The notes under the pieces were generated by a model. The model made no database searches and was not told the DNA's origin. It was given only the letters and a program-made list of their open reading frames with translations. The translations under genes were made by a program, and so were the position numbers. A DNA stretch of 64,000 bases, taken from Ruminococcus sp. (GTDB lineage: Bacteria > Bacillota > Clostridia > Oscillospirales > Ruminococcaceae). Shown here piece by piece: positions 36,947 through 45,332 of this stretch. Position 1 is the stretch's first letter. Each line of letters starts with the position of its first letter. Location: the NCBI GenBank assembly GCA_017626015.1, contig JAGAJO010000008.1, positions 62,001 through 126,000 of the forward strand, read 5' to 3'.

Positions 36947-38812
36947 ATGGATAAAAAAGAAATAAATAATAATTTCGGCTTTTCCTTTAGCGACGACGGT
37001 CTCAGGCTCACCGATGAGGATATCGCCCCGGTAAGATCCGGCGTTAAAGCTGCATCGTCAGGAAAAAAGTCCCAAGCGGGATCTTCCGCATCGGATAACG
37101 GCGGAAGCGTCAGCCGCAGGACGGAGGCGCAGAGCAAGGAGGAAATGGCGAGAATGATCGCCCGAAATATGGCTGCTTCCATGGGCGGAGCGGAGGATGA
37201 TGTGTTTCCCGTTCACGGCGGCAGTCCGGCAGAGGGTACGGCTGTAAAAACCGCCGTAAAGCGTGACGCTCCGGAGCCAAGGAAGGCAGGAACGTCCGGA
37301 GGAACGGGAAAGAAAAAAAGCGGAAGGAAGAAAAAAAATAAAGGCTCTGCCGCAAAAAAGGCTGCGGTAATTCTTACAGTTTCAGTCCTGCTTTTAATAG
37401 CCGCAGGAGGGGGACTTTATCTTACGGGTCTTAAAACGTACAGGGATGTTTTTCTTGACAATACCTACATAAACGGTATAAATGTCAGCGGAAAGACCCA
37501 GTCGGAGGCTTTTGATCTGGTAAAGGCTCAGTCGACGATCCCCGATAAGATCGTCATTGCCAAAAAAAGCGGTGACGAGGTGACGATCAGACTGGAGGAT
37601 ATAGGCTATAAGGACAATACCAAAAAGCTTATATCCGAGTATTACGCCTCTCAGGATCATTACTACTGGATCTCTTCAAAGTTCCACAATACGGAATTTA
37701 AGTTTACAAGCTCATTCAAGTACGATAAAAAGCTGCTGGAAGATATAGTTAAGCGCAAGATCGTGGACGCCGATATGACTGTGGAGCCGCAGGACGCATA
37801 TATCACTCAAGCAGACGCAAATTCCCCTTACACGGTGGTTGCGGAGGTCGCAGGAGATAAGGTGGATACCGATAAGGTACAGGCGCTTTATAATTACATT
37901 GAAAATGCGCTGGATAACGAGCAGTTTGAGATGAGCGTTTCAAGAGTGGACTGCTATGAGACCGCAGACGTTACGACTGAGGATCTGACCGAGGCGTGCG
38001 ACAGACTCAACGATCTTGCTTCGCTGGAGATAGTGTTTGACTTTACCTATACCACCGAAACTCTTACGGGAGCGGATGTAAAGGACTGGGTGAAATTTGA
38101 CGATGACGCTCCTCTGTCGGGCTACACCGTTGACAAGGACAAGGCTATGGCGTATGTTGACGAGCTTGCGGAGAAATACGACACCTTCGGCAAGGACAGG
38201 CAGTTCAAAACCACCAACAGGGGAACGATCACCATACCCGAAGGCTCGGGCTGCTACGGCTGGTGGATAGATAAGGAAAAGACCAGAGATCTTATATGCA
38301 GACTGATATCCGAGGGGGAGTCGGTGGAGACGGAGCCTATCTATTATGTAAATCCCGATTCCCAGTACAGCTATACCTGCGATCCCGAGTGGCGTACTGC
38401 CGACAAGGATTACGGCAATACATATTTCGAGGTCGATCTGTCCGCTCAGCATATGTGGTACTATGAGGACGGAGAGGTCAAAATGGAAAGCGATATCGTA
38501 TCGGGATATCCCAGCGAATCTAGAAATACTCCCGGAGGAGTGTACAAGCTCTGGATAAAGGAGAGGGGCAAGACCCTGAGGGGAAGCTCTGACGGACATT
38601 CCTACGCTTCATATGTTGAATACTGGAACAATATAAGCACCATAAGCATAGGCTTCCACGACGCTTCGTGGCAGAACGGAGTTTTCGGAGGAGAGAAGTA
38701 CAAATCCAGCACATGGGGTTCTCACGGCTGTATAAATATGCCGTTTGACAAGGCTAAGTATATTTACGAAAACTGCGACGAGGGTACTCCTGTGTTCGCA
38801 TACTGGTCATAA
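36947..38812 (+). CDS. L,D-transpeptidase with peptidoglycan-binding domains (YkuD family)
   Basis: L,D-transpeptidases make 3-3 cross-links in peptidoglycan or attach proteins to it. The 621-residue protein has a long disordered cytoplasmic N-terminus (1-130, Ser/Gly/Lys-rich) and a transmembrane helix (about 140-160). Two PG_binding_4-type domains (about 185-300 and 310-440) and a C-terminal YkuD catalytic domain (about 480-621) follow. The active site is the SHGCINMPFDKAKYIYENC motif, with the catalytic Cys near residue 594 and its partner His just before it. A ribosome-binding site AGAAAGGG precedes the ATG. Confidence 0.92.
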   Translation: MDKKEINNNFGFSFSDDGLRLTDEDIAPVRSGVKAASSGKKSQAGSSASDNGGSVSRRTEAQSKEEMARMIARNMAASMGGAEDDVFPVHGGSPAEGTAVKTAVKRDAPEPRKAGTSGGTGKKKSGRKKKNKGSAAKKAAVILTVSVLLLIAAGGGLYLTGLKTYRDVFLDNTYINGINVSGKTQSEAFDLVKAQSTIPDKIVIAKKSGDEVTIRLEDIGYKDNTKKLISEYYASQDHYYWISSKFHNTEFKFTSSFKYDKKLLEDIVKRKIVDADMTVEPQDAYITQADANSPYTVVAEVAGDKVDTDKVQALYNYIENALDNEQFEMSVSRVDCYETADVTTEDLTEACDRLNDLASLEIVFDFTYTTETLTGADVKDWVKFDDDAPLSGYTVDKDKAMAYVDELAEKYDTFGKDRQFKTTNRGTITIPEGSGCYGWWIDKEKTRDLICRLISEGESVETEPIYYVNPDSQYSYTCDPEWRTADKDYGNTYFEVDLSAQHMWYYEDGEVKMESDIVSGYPSESRNTPGGVYKLWIKERGKTLRGSSDGHSYASYVEYWNNISTISIGFHDASWQNGVFGGEKYKSSTWGSHGCINMPFDKAKYIYENCDEGTPVFAYWS

Positions 38813-38822
38813 CTGATATCCG

Positions 38823-38862
38823 AACGGGGAGCGGCCTGAAAAGGAAAGCTCCCCGTTTTTTG
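38823..38862 (+). terminator. Terminator of the L,D-transpeptidase gene
   Basis: A 10-bp stem AACGGGGAGC / GCTCCCCGTT (38823-38857) is followed by TTTTT. Confidence 0.85.
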
Positions 38863-38932
38863 ATCGGACGGCGGAAATATACGGCTAAAGCTTAAGGCCG
38901 CTGATGAAACCGCTTCTTTTCAATTTTGACTA

Positions 38933-38961
38933 TTGCTTTTTAAGTACGCATATGGTATAAT
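38933..38961 (+). promoter_or_regulatory. Promoter of fhs
   Basis: TTGCTT (38933-38938), 17-base spacer, consensus TATAAT (38956-38961). The short leader leaves no room for a folate riboswitch. Confidence 0.65.
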
Positions 38962-39006
38962 AATATAGGACTTTTTATCATTAAGACAGGAAAGGATCTG
39001 ATTTTC

Positions 39007-40686
39007 ATGTTATCTGATATTGAAATCGCAAAACAGGCGAAAATGCTGAAAATAGGCGAGATCGCCGCAAAGCTTGGTATCTCGGAGGACGAATACGAGC
39101 CTTACGGACATTACAAGGCTAAGCTGTCCGAGTCGCTTTATGCAAAGACAAAGAACAGACCTGATGGTAAGCTCATACTCGTTACCGCAATAAACCCCAC
39201 TCCTGCGGGAGAAGGTAAGACTACGATCTCCGTAGGACTTGCGGAGGCTATGAATAAGATAGGTAAAAAAGCAGTGCTTGCCCTGCGTGAACCGTCCCTC
39301 GGACCGGTTTTCGGCATTAAGGGAGGAGCAGCCGGGGGAGGATATGCCCAGGTCGTTCCCATGGAGGATATAAATCTTCACTTTACGGGAGATATGCACG
39401 CCATTACCGCTGCCAACAATCTGCTCTGTGCGCTTATCGACAACAGTATGCAGCAGGGAAATCCTCTGCATATAGATCAGCGAAGGATCATGTTCAAGCG
39501 CTGTCTGGACATGAACGACAGGGCGCTCAGGGATATTATTATAGGTCTTGGCTCAAAGGTCAACGGTATTCCCAGGGAGGATTCATTCCAGATCACCGTT
39601 GCTTCTGAAATTATGGCGATACTCTGTCTCGCTTCCGACCTTGCAGATCTGAAGGCAAGGATAGAAAGGATCCTTGTGGCATATACGACCGACGGCAAGC
39701 CCGTTTTCGCAAGAGATATCGGCGGCTGCGGAGCTATGGTCGCACTGCTTAAGGACGCTCTAAAGCCTAATCTTGTACAGACGCTGGAAAACAATCCTGC
39801 GCTTATCCACGGCGGACCCTTTGCAAATATTGCCCACGGCTGCAATTCGGTAAGAGCGACAAAGCTTGCCCTTAAGCTTGCGGATTATACCATTACCGAG
39901 GCAGGCTTCGGCTCAGATCTGGGAGCGGAAAAATTCTTTGATATCAAGTGCCGCTTTGCAGGCTTCAAGCCAAGCTGTGTGGTACTGGTGGCTACGATCC
40001 GTGCGCTTAAATACAACGGCGGAGTTCCCAAGACTGAGCTTACGGCGGAGAACGTTCCCGCTCTTGAAAAGGGCATCGTAAATCTTAAGACTCACATTGA
40101 AAATATGCACAAGTTCGGCGTTCCCGTAGTTGTGGCGATAAACCGCTTCCATACGGATACCGATGCAGAGATCGACGTTATAAAGAATTTCTGCGCTGAA
40201 ATGGGCGTAGAGGTCTCTCTTGCCGAGATATTCGCCAAGGGCGGAGAGGGCGGTACCGATCTGGCACAGAAGGTATGCGATACTATAGACCGCTGCAAGG
40301 ACTGCCAGACCTGCTTCAGACCGCTGTATGACGAAAAGCTCCCCATTAAAGAAAAGCTTGATATTCTCGCTAAGGAGATCTACCGTGCTGACGGAGTTAT
40401 CTATACCGCTCAGGCGGAAAAGGCGATCAGGGAGATAAACGATCTCGGCTTCGGGGATATTCCGGTATGCGTGGCGAAAACTCAGTATTCGCTGTCGGAC
40501 GATCCTGCAAAGCTGGGCAAGCCCGAGGGCTTCAGGATCACAGTGCGTGATCTCAGACTTTCCGCAGGAGCGGGATTTGTGGTGGCATATACTGGAGATA
40601 TTATGACCATGCCGGGACTTCCCAAGGTGCCTGCGGCGTATAAGATCGACTGCGACAACGATGGAAATATTTACGGACTGTTCTGA
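39007..40686 (+). CDS. fhs: Formate-tetrahydrofolate ligase
   Basis: The enzyme activates formate with ATP to give 10-formyl-THF, feeding one-carbon metabolism and, in acetogens, the Wood-Ljungdahl pathway. The 559-residue length is typical. Visible motifs are the P-loop TPAGEGKTT (residues 65-73), [20 protein letters not shown], and the conserved [16 protein letters not shown] region. It is flanked by its own promoter and separated from neighbours, and no other Wood-Ljungdahl gene is in the window, so a general one-carbon role is the safest reading. Confidence 0.97.
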   Translation: MLSDIEIAKQAKMLKIGEIAAKLGISEDEYEPYGHYKAKLSESLYAKTKNRPDGKLILVTAINPTPAGEGKTTISVGLAEAMNKIGKKAVLALREPSLGPVFGIKGGAAGGGYAQVVPMEDINLHFTGDMHAITAANNLLCALIDNSMQQGNPLHIDQRRIMFKRCLDMNDRALRDIIIGLGSKVNGIPREDSFQITVASEIMAILCLASDLADLKARIERILVAYTTDGKPVFARDIGGCGAMVALLKDALKPNLVQTLENNPALIHGGPFANIAHGCNSVRATKLALKLADYTITEAGFGSDLGAEKFFDIKCRFAGFKPSCVVLVATIRALKYNGGVPKTELTAENVPALEKGIVNLKTHIENMHKFGVPVVVAINRFHTDTDAEIDVIKNFCAEMGVEVSLAEIFAKGGEGGTDLAQKVCDTIDRCKDCQTCFRPLYDEKLPIKEKLDILAKEIYRADGVIYTAQAEKAIREINDLGFGDIPVCVAKTQYSLSDDPAKLGKPEGFRITVRDLRLSAGAGFVVAYTGDIMTMPGLPKVPAAYKIDCDNDGNIYGLF

Positions 40687-40795
40687 TAGATCGGCAGGGG
40701 AGGATCTAAGGCAAGCAGGGAGATAAAATGAAAATAAAAATTCTTGTTTGATCCTGCGGTAAAAATACAGAAACGGAGTTCACGGAGCTGTTTCA

Positions 40796-41119
40796 ATGAA
40801 AAGAAAAACATATATAATCGATGAAAACGGCGGATATTCCGATAATATCTCTCCCCGGCAAAGGGCGGAGTTTGAAAGACAGTACAAACGGAATGTCCGG
40901 TTCGTAAGAGCGTGGGGAGCGTCAAATATGCTTACGGGGATCGTTTCATACAAGAGCGTTTCCACAAGCGTGATAATAGAAATTTTCCTGCTTGTCATTT
41001 GCCGCATTTCGGCTAAGTGCGTAGAATTCAATGAAAATAAGATAATAGTTTTCTGCCTGTGTATGTATATTCTTGGTATCACAGCCGCAGGCTTGATTTG
41101 GTTTTTCAGTAATACTTGA
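40796..41119 (+). CDS. Small membrane protein of unknown function
   Basis: The 107-residue protein has a charged N-terminal 35 residues and two hydrophobic segments, about 57-70 (weak) and 84-104. CGGAG lies about ten bases before the ATG. It ends ten bases before the DUF3810 gene and is probably in its operon. I do not recognise a family. Coding is supported by its position in the operon and by the absence of a competing frame. Confidence 0.5.
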   Translation: MKRKTYIIDENGGYSDNISPRQRAEFERQYKRNVRFVRAWGASNMLTGIVSYKSVSTSVIIEIFLLVICRISAKCVEFNENKIIVFCLCMYILGITAAGLIWFFSNT

Positions 41120-41129
41120 GGTGTCTGAA

Positions 41130-42344
41130 ATGCAAAAAACAGTAAATAAGACAGCCGGGGAAATTGACGCAAATAACGAGATCAAAACAAACGAAGAAAA
41201 GTCCGATAAAAGGGACAGCAAAAACGAAAAGCGCAGGATATCAAAACAGCTTACCGCACTTATCTCAGTTACGGCGGCAATGCTGATACTTAATTTTATT
41301 GCGTGGCAGAGTACGGCGTTCTGCGACTTTTATGCTGCGCATATCTTCCCGCTGTGGGGGCAGACCTACGGGCGGCTTACGTCGCTGCTGCCTTTTTCCT
41401 TCGGGGAAATACTTATTATGATAGCGGTGTTCGGGATACCGCTGTCGCTTATCGCTATGATGATCCTGCTTATCCTGCTTAAAGGGAAGCGGAAAAAGAT
41501 CGCAAAGGTTTTCGGCTTTGTTTACGGCTGGATAATAGCTTTTGTACTGACTACGGAGACTCTCAACTGCTTTATCCTTTACCACTGCTCCTCATTTGCG
41601 GAGCTTAACGGGATAACGGTGACTGAGCATACGGACGCTCAGCTGGAAGCGCTGGGAGACCGGATAGTTGACGAGCTTAACGGACTGTCCGAGCAGGTAC
41701 CGAGAGACGCAGACGGGCGGTTTATGCTCACTGCGGATCTTGACGGGACTGCGGGAAATGCAATGGCTGATCTGTCTGAGGAGTTTAAAAATCTGGACGG
41801 CTATTATGTCAGACCAAAGAGTATTATGTGTTCGTTTTTTATGAGCCAGATGGATCTTATGGGGATATATTTTCCTTTTTCCATGGAGGCAAATTATAAC
41901 GACGATATGTTTAAGGCAAAGCTTCCCAATACAGTCTGTCACGAGCTTGCCCATACCAAGGGTTACATACAGGAGGACGAGGCGAATTTCATAGCTTTTA
42001 TTGCCTGCGACCGTTCTGACAATGTCGAGTATCGGTATTCGGGGTATCTGTCTGCTCTTACGCAGGTGAGAAACAAGATCTTCGAGTATGCCTCCGACGA
42101 AAAGAAGTCGGAATTTGACAGCAGGATCAGCAGTAAGGTGTGGGCGGATATTTCCGCAAACTGGGATTACTGGGACAGCGTCAAGGAGGCTGAGGATACC
42201 GTTTTCGACAGTGAGAAGGTAAGCGAGGTATCAGATAAGGCAATGGAGACCTCGCTCCAGCTTAACGGAGTGGAGGACGGCAAAAAGTCCTACGGCAGAA
42301 TGGTGGATCTGATGCTGAACTACTATTATTCCGAAGATAAATAG
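41130..42344 (+). CDS. DUF3810 membrane protein with zinc-protease-like HELAH motif
   Basis: The ATG at 41130 is preferred to an in-frame GTG nine bases earlier because GAGGTG lies six bases before it. The 404-residue protein has a charged cytoplasmic N-terminus, three transmembrane helices in its first 150 residues, and an extracytoplasmic DUF3810 domain. The domain carries CHELAHTKGY (His271-Glu-Leu-Ala-His275) followed by QEDEANFIAFIACDRS. This HExxH plus downstream glutamate is the layout of gluzincin-type metallopeptidases, so peptidase activity is plausible though unproven for the family. Confidence 0.85.
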   Translation: MQKTVNKTAGEIDANNEIKTNEEKSDKRDSKNEKRRISKQLTALISVTAAMLILNFIAWQSTAFCDFYAAHIFPLWGQTYGRLTSLLPFSFGEILIMIAVFGIPLSLIAMMILLILLKGKRKKIAKVFGFVYGWIIAFVLTTETLNCFILYHCSSFAELNGITVTEHTDAQLEALGDRIVDELNGLSEQVPRDADGRFMLTADLDGTAGNAMADLSEEFKNLDGYYVRPKSIMCSFFMSQMDLMGIYFPFSMEANYNDDMFKAKLPNTVCHELAHTKGYIQEDEANFIAFIACDRSDNVEYRYSGYLSALTQVRNKIFEYASDEKKSEFDSRISSKVWADISANWDYWDSVKEAEDTVFDSEKVSEVSDKAMETSLQLNGVEDGKKSYGRMVDLMLNYYYSEDK

Positions 42345-42350
42345 GTTCTT

Positions 42351-42381
42351 AAGGACGGGTATTGCTATCCGTCCTTTTTGT
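42351..42381 (+). terminator. Terminator of the DUF3810 gene
   Basis: AAGGACGG and CCGTCCTT form an 8-bp stem (42351-42376) followed by TTTTG. Confidence 0.8.
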
Positions 42382-42408
42382 GAAAATCTGAATAAAATAT
42401 GATTTCGG

Positions 42409-42437
42409 TTGACATAAGTGCAGTTTGGGGTTATAAT
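42409..42437 (+). promoter_or_regulatory. Promoter of the HIT-protein gene
   Basis: Full consensus TTGACA (42409-42414), 17-base spacer, TATAAT (42432-42437). Confidence 0.8.
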
Positions 42438-42473
42438 AAATCATGTGGAACTTTCGGTATTCGGAGGTATAGA

Positions 42474-42938
42474 ATGTGCTTGATATGTGACAGGATACAA
42501 ATGATAAAAGATGGGAAAAATCCTTACTTTGTTAAGGAATTGTCCACAGGATATGTAGTTATCGGGGATAATCAGCATTTTAAGGGCTACACATTATTTC
42601 TTTGTAAGCAGCACAAAACTGAGCTTTTCTATCTTGATAAGGATTTTGCCTCTGAATTTATGCAGGAAATGGTTCTGGTAGCGGAGGCTGTCAGAAACGC
42701 ATTTGGCGCTGAAAAAATGAATTATGAGTGTCTGGGGCAGGGAGATGCGCATTTGCATTGGCACTTGTTCCCGAGAAGAACGGGCGATATAGGCAAATAC
42801 GGAAACAACGGAGCAGGTCCTGTCTGGTGGTATCCTATGGATATGATGTACAGCGACGATAACCGTCCGACTGATATTGAGTTAGAAGAACTGAAATCTA
42901 AACTGCATACAGAATTGGAAAAGCTTATACGGCAGTAA
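42474..42938 (+). CDS. HIT-family nucleotide hydrolase/transferase
   Basis: HIT proteins hydrolyse or transfer nucleotides from dinucleoside polyphosphates and aminoacyl-adenylates. The ATG at 42474 follows CGGAGG and gives a 154-residue protein starting MCLICDRIQ, the usual HIT start. The catalytic histidine triad is HLHWHLFPR (about residues 94-102), preceded by NYECLGQGDA. It has its own consensus promoter. It lies between the DUF3810 gene and the ABM-domain gene. The substrate is unknown. Confidence 0.9.
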   Translation: MCLICDRIQMIKDGKNPYFVKELSTGYVVIGDNQHFKGYTLFLCKQHKTELFYLDKDFASEFMQEMVLVAEAVRNAFGAEKMNYECLGQGDAHLHWHLFPRRTGDIGKYGNNGAGPVWWYPMDMMYSDDNRPTDIELEELKSKLHTELEKLIRQ

Positions 42939-42958
42939 CATATAATCTGGAGTTTATC

Positions 42959-42978
42959 AAAGGAGCATTTACTTGAAA
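42959..42978 (+). repeat. Direct repeat, upstream copy of the tsaE translation-initiation region
   Basis: The 20 bases AAAGGAGCATTTACTTGAAA are identical to 43369-43388, where they are the ribosome-binding site and TTG start of tsaE. Beyond them similarity decays (CATAT and ACCG are shared). No tsaE frame continues from this copy. Confidence 0.75.
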
Positions 42979-43028
42979 TATGCATATCAGACCGTTAAGG
43001 CATATCGTGGGGTTCGGAGGTGGTCAGA

Positions 43029-43361
43029 ATGGCTTTAACAGTGAATATATATTACAGCGGTACAAACGGAAACGCAAGGAAATTTGCGGAGGAAATGGTA
43101 TCAAGCGGTACGGTTGACAGCATACGTGCAGAAGAGGGAAACATCAGATACGAATATTTTTTCCCTATGAATGACGGGGAAACGGTGCTTTTGATAGACA
43201 GCTGGAAGGATCAGCATTCGATTGACGTTCACCACGCTTCGCCTATGATGAAAAAAATTATCGAGCTTCGTGAAAAATACGATCTGCATATGAAAGCGGA
43301 ACGATATGTGTCAGATGAGAACGGGGTTCCGGAAGCAGATAAAGCTTTTATAAGAGAATAA
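43029..43361 (+). CDS. Antibiotic biosynthesis monooxygenase (ABM) domain protein
   Basis: The ATG at 43029 follows GGAGGTG. The 110-residue protein is a single ABM-type ferredoxin-like fold: ALTVNIYYSGTNGNARKFAE at the start, IRYEYFFPMNDGETVLLIDSW in the middle, and a HHASPMM motif. Such small dimeric proteins include monooxygenases acting on quinone-like substrates and haem-degrading enzymes, but many have no known activity. The gene is bounded by the 20-bp direct repeat at 42959 and 43369, so it seems to have been inserted in front of tsaE together with a duplicated copy of the tsaE start. Confidence 0.85.
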   Translation: MALTVNIYYSGTNGNARKFAEEMVSSGTVDSIRAEEGNIRYEYFFPMNDGETVLLIDSWKDQHSIDVHHASPMMKKIIELREKYDLHMKAERYVSDENGVPEADKAFIRE

Positions 43362-43382
43362 ACCTATAAAAGGAGCATTTAC

Positions 43383-43838
43383 TTGAAAAAAACATATAAA
43401 ACCGATTCCGCCGCTGAGACCATTGCACTAGGCGAAAGGATCGGCGCACTTCTCAGAGGCGGAGATCTGATAGCTTACAGCGGAGATCTCGGTGCAGGCA
43501 AAACCACGATCACCCGGGGGATATCCATAGGAATGGGTCTTGGGGACGAGGTAACTTCGCCCACCTTTGCCCTTGTCAACGAGTACAGAGGAGCGGGTCT
43601 CAGTCTTATCCATTTTGATATGTACAGGATAAATTCTTCCGCAGATCTGGAAACAACGGGATTTTTCGACTACATGGACGATGACACAGTGCTTGCTGTG
43701 GAATGGTCAGAAAACATTGAGGATGAGATCCCCGACAATGCGATACGCATAGATATCCAGCGAGTGGACGATGATACCCGCATTATCACTATTGAAACTT
43801 ACGACGGAGATGACAGATTTGAAAATATTGGGGATTGA
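43383..43838 (+). CDS. tsaE: tRNA threonylcarbamoyladenosine biosynthesis ATPase TsaE
   Basis: TsaE is the ATPase needed with TsaB and TsaD to make t6A37 in ANN-decoding tRNAs. The 151-residue product begins at a TTG codon behind AAAGGAG. It shows Walker A SGDLGAGKTT (about residues 37-46), the TSPTFALVNEY switch segment, and the VEWSEN motif. It overlaps tsaB. The downstream tsaD gene is not in the window. The start region is duplicated 410 bases upstream. Confidence 0.94.
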   Translation: MKKTYKTDSAAETIALGERIGALLRGGDLIAYSGDLGAGKTTITRGISIGMGLGDEVTSPTFALVNEYRGAGLSLIHFDMYRINSSADLETTGFFDYMDDDTVLAVEWSENIEDEIPDNAIRIDIQRVDDDTRIITIETYDGDDRFENIGD

Positions 43839-44505
43839 CACCAGCGGTAAGATCGCTTCCGTGGCGATAACCGACGGCGATCGGCTGCTGTGGGAAAAAT
43901 CGGTCTATACCAGACTTACCCATTCGCAGGTCATACTGCCTATGGTGAAACAGGCGCTGGAGGAGACGGAGCTGGATTTTTCCTCTATTGACTGCGTTGC
44001 CGTGGCAAACGGTCCAGGCTCTTATACGGGACTTCGCATAGGTATCGGCGCAGTCAAGGGAATGTGCATGGGCGAGCCGCATCTGAAATGTGCAGGAATT
44101 TCCACACTGCTGAGCTTAGCCTATAACTGTCAGTCATTTGAGGGAAAAATAATCACGGTAATGAGAGCAAGACCTAAGATAGTTTACTTCTCGGTGTTTA
44201 AATGTGAAAACGGTAAGATATTCCGTCTCTGCGAGGATAAGGTCTGCGGCGAGGAGGAGATCTTGCGTTCTGTCGGTAGCGGGGAAAGGATCATGCTTGT
44301 CGGTGACTGTGCGGCGGAAATAAAGGCGGAGTATTTTGACGGAGATGTGAATGTGCTTGCGGCAAATCCCGCAAACGTGTTGCAAAGAGCAAGCTCTCTG
44401 TGCCTTGCGGCAGAGGAAGATCCAAGTCTTATTAAAACTGCCGATAAGCTGGAGGTCTCGTATCTTCAGGCTACTAAGGCGGAAAAGGATAAAGCGCACA
44501 GATGA
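43819..44505 (+). CDS. tsaB: tRNA threonylcarbamoyladenosine biosynthesis protein TsaB
   Basis: TsaB is the inactive TsaD paralogue that scaffolds the t6A complex. I prefer the TTG at 43819 (start L/MKILGIDTSGKIASVAI, the standard N-terminus), because GGAG lies nine bases before it; an ATG at 43810 is almost touching that site. The 228-residue product shows the ASKHA pattern GIDTS and ANGPGSYTGLRIGIGAVKGM. It overlaps tsaE by 20 bases, which implies translational coupling. The C-terminus is slightly degenerate. Confidence 0.93.
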   Translation: MKILGIDTSGKIASVAITDGDRLLWEKSVYTRLTHSQVILPMVKQALEETELDFSSIDCVAVANGPGSYTGLRIGIGAVKGMCMGEPHLKCAGISTLLSLAYNCQSFEGKIITVMRARPKIVYFSVFKCENGKIFRLCEDKVCGEEEILRSVGSGERIMLVGDCAAEIKAEYFDGDVNVLAANPANVLQRASSLCLAAEEDPSLIKTADKLEVSYLQATKAEKDKAHR

Positions 44506-44571
44506 TCATAAACGGCGGTCAGAATGGCTTCCGGGGAAATATGCAGAAGTATCAGACAGGGGGAATAGCAT

Positions 44572-44997
44572 ATGAAAATTGCAATAGGCTGCGATCACGC
44601 AGGACCTGCGCTCAAAGCGGAGATATTGGCGCACCTTGATGAAAGGGGAATAGAATATAAGGATTTTGGCGTACAGGAGGGTGAAAAGGTAGATTATCCT
44701 GACAAGGCAAGAGAGGTATGCTCAGCAATAACAGGCGGGGAGTGTGATCTCGGTATACTGATATGCGGTACGGGAATAGGTATGTCCATAAGTGCAAATA
44801 AGGTGAGAGGAATAAGAGCCGCTTGCTGCTCGGATCATTTTTCGGCAAAATATACCAGAGCGCACAACAACGCAAACGTACTGTGTATAGGCGCAAGAGT
44901 TGTGGGTGCAGGTCTTGCCGTGGAGCTGGTCGATGTGTTCCTTGAAACCGGGTTCGAGGGTGGCAGACATAAACGGCGTGTGGACAAGATAGAATAA
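44572..44997 (+). CDS. rpiB: Ribose 5-phosphate isomerase B
   Basis: RpiB interconverts ribose 5-phosphate and ribulose 5-phosphate in the pentose phosphate pathway. The 141-residue protein shows the family marks MKIAIGCDHAGPALK at the N-terminus, ICGTGIGMSISANKVRGIRA with the active-site loop and Cys near residue 66, and NNANVLCIGARVVG. It follows tsaB by 66 bases and probably ends that operon, as a strong terminator follows. Some RpiB relatives act on allose or galactose phosphates; nothing here points to that. Confidence 0.95.
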   Translation: MKIAIGCDHAGPALKAEILAHLDERGIEYKDFGVQEGEKVDYPDKAREVCSAITGGECDLGILICGTGIGMSISANKVRGIRAACCSDHFSAKYTRAHNNANVLCIGARVVGAGLAVELVDVFLETGFEGGRHKRRVDKIE

Positions 44998-45027
44998 TAC
45001 CATGCTTAAATATTTCAAAAGGATTAC

Positions 45028-45082
45028 AAAAAGTTTTTCGCAAAAAGCCTGAAACGGCGATTTTTACGAAAAACTTTTTTCT
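45028..45082 (+). terminator. Terminator of the tsaE-tsaB-rpiB operon
   Basis: AAAAAGTTTTTCG (45028-45040) and its complement CGAAAAACTTTTT (45067-45079) form a 13-bp stem with a T-tract end. Confidence 0.75.
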
Positions 45083-45218
45083 TATACAATGAGAAAATTT
45101 TAATAAAAATCGATGAGCGTTTGTGCAATTTGTCCTTATTTTTCCCGATTTTCCGGACGTAGCAGGTAAATTATGTTTTTAATGCGTCCGGTGTAATATA
45201 TTGACACTTGCTGATGTG

Positions 45219-45247
45219 TTGACAATTGAGGGCAAATTTATTATAAT
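45219..45247 (+). promoter_or_regulatory. Promoter of the GH25 gene
   Basis: Full consensus TTGACA (45219-45224), 17-base spacer, TATAAT (45242-45247). A second TTGACA stands 18 bases further upstream (45201). Apart from this and the terminator the 44998-45332 gap is A+T-rich and empty. Confidence 0.8.
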
Positions 45248-45332
45248 AATATTGTGTAATAATTATGTAATATCTGTGCGGAATGCTATGTATGACCTGC
45301 GCAGACGGTAAAATTTTGGGAGGTCAAATCAA

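Noticed and set aside
38962-39006. Possible folate riboswitch before fhs
   Set aside because: Only about 45 bases separate the promoter from the start codon and no conserved structure is visible.
44518-44531. GGTCAGAATGGCTT, also present at the ABM gene start (43022-43035)
   Set aside because: A 14-base match could be a remnant of the same rearrangement, but the frame after it is only 14 codons and flanks do not align, so I treat it as chance.
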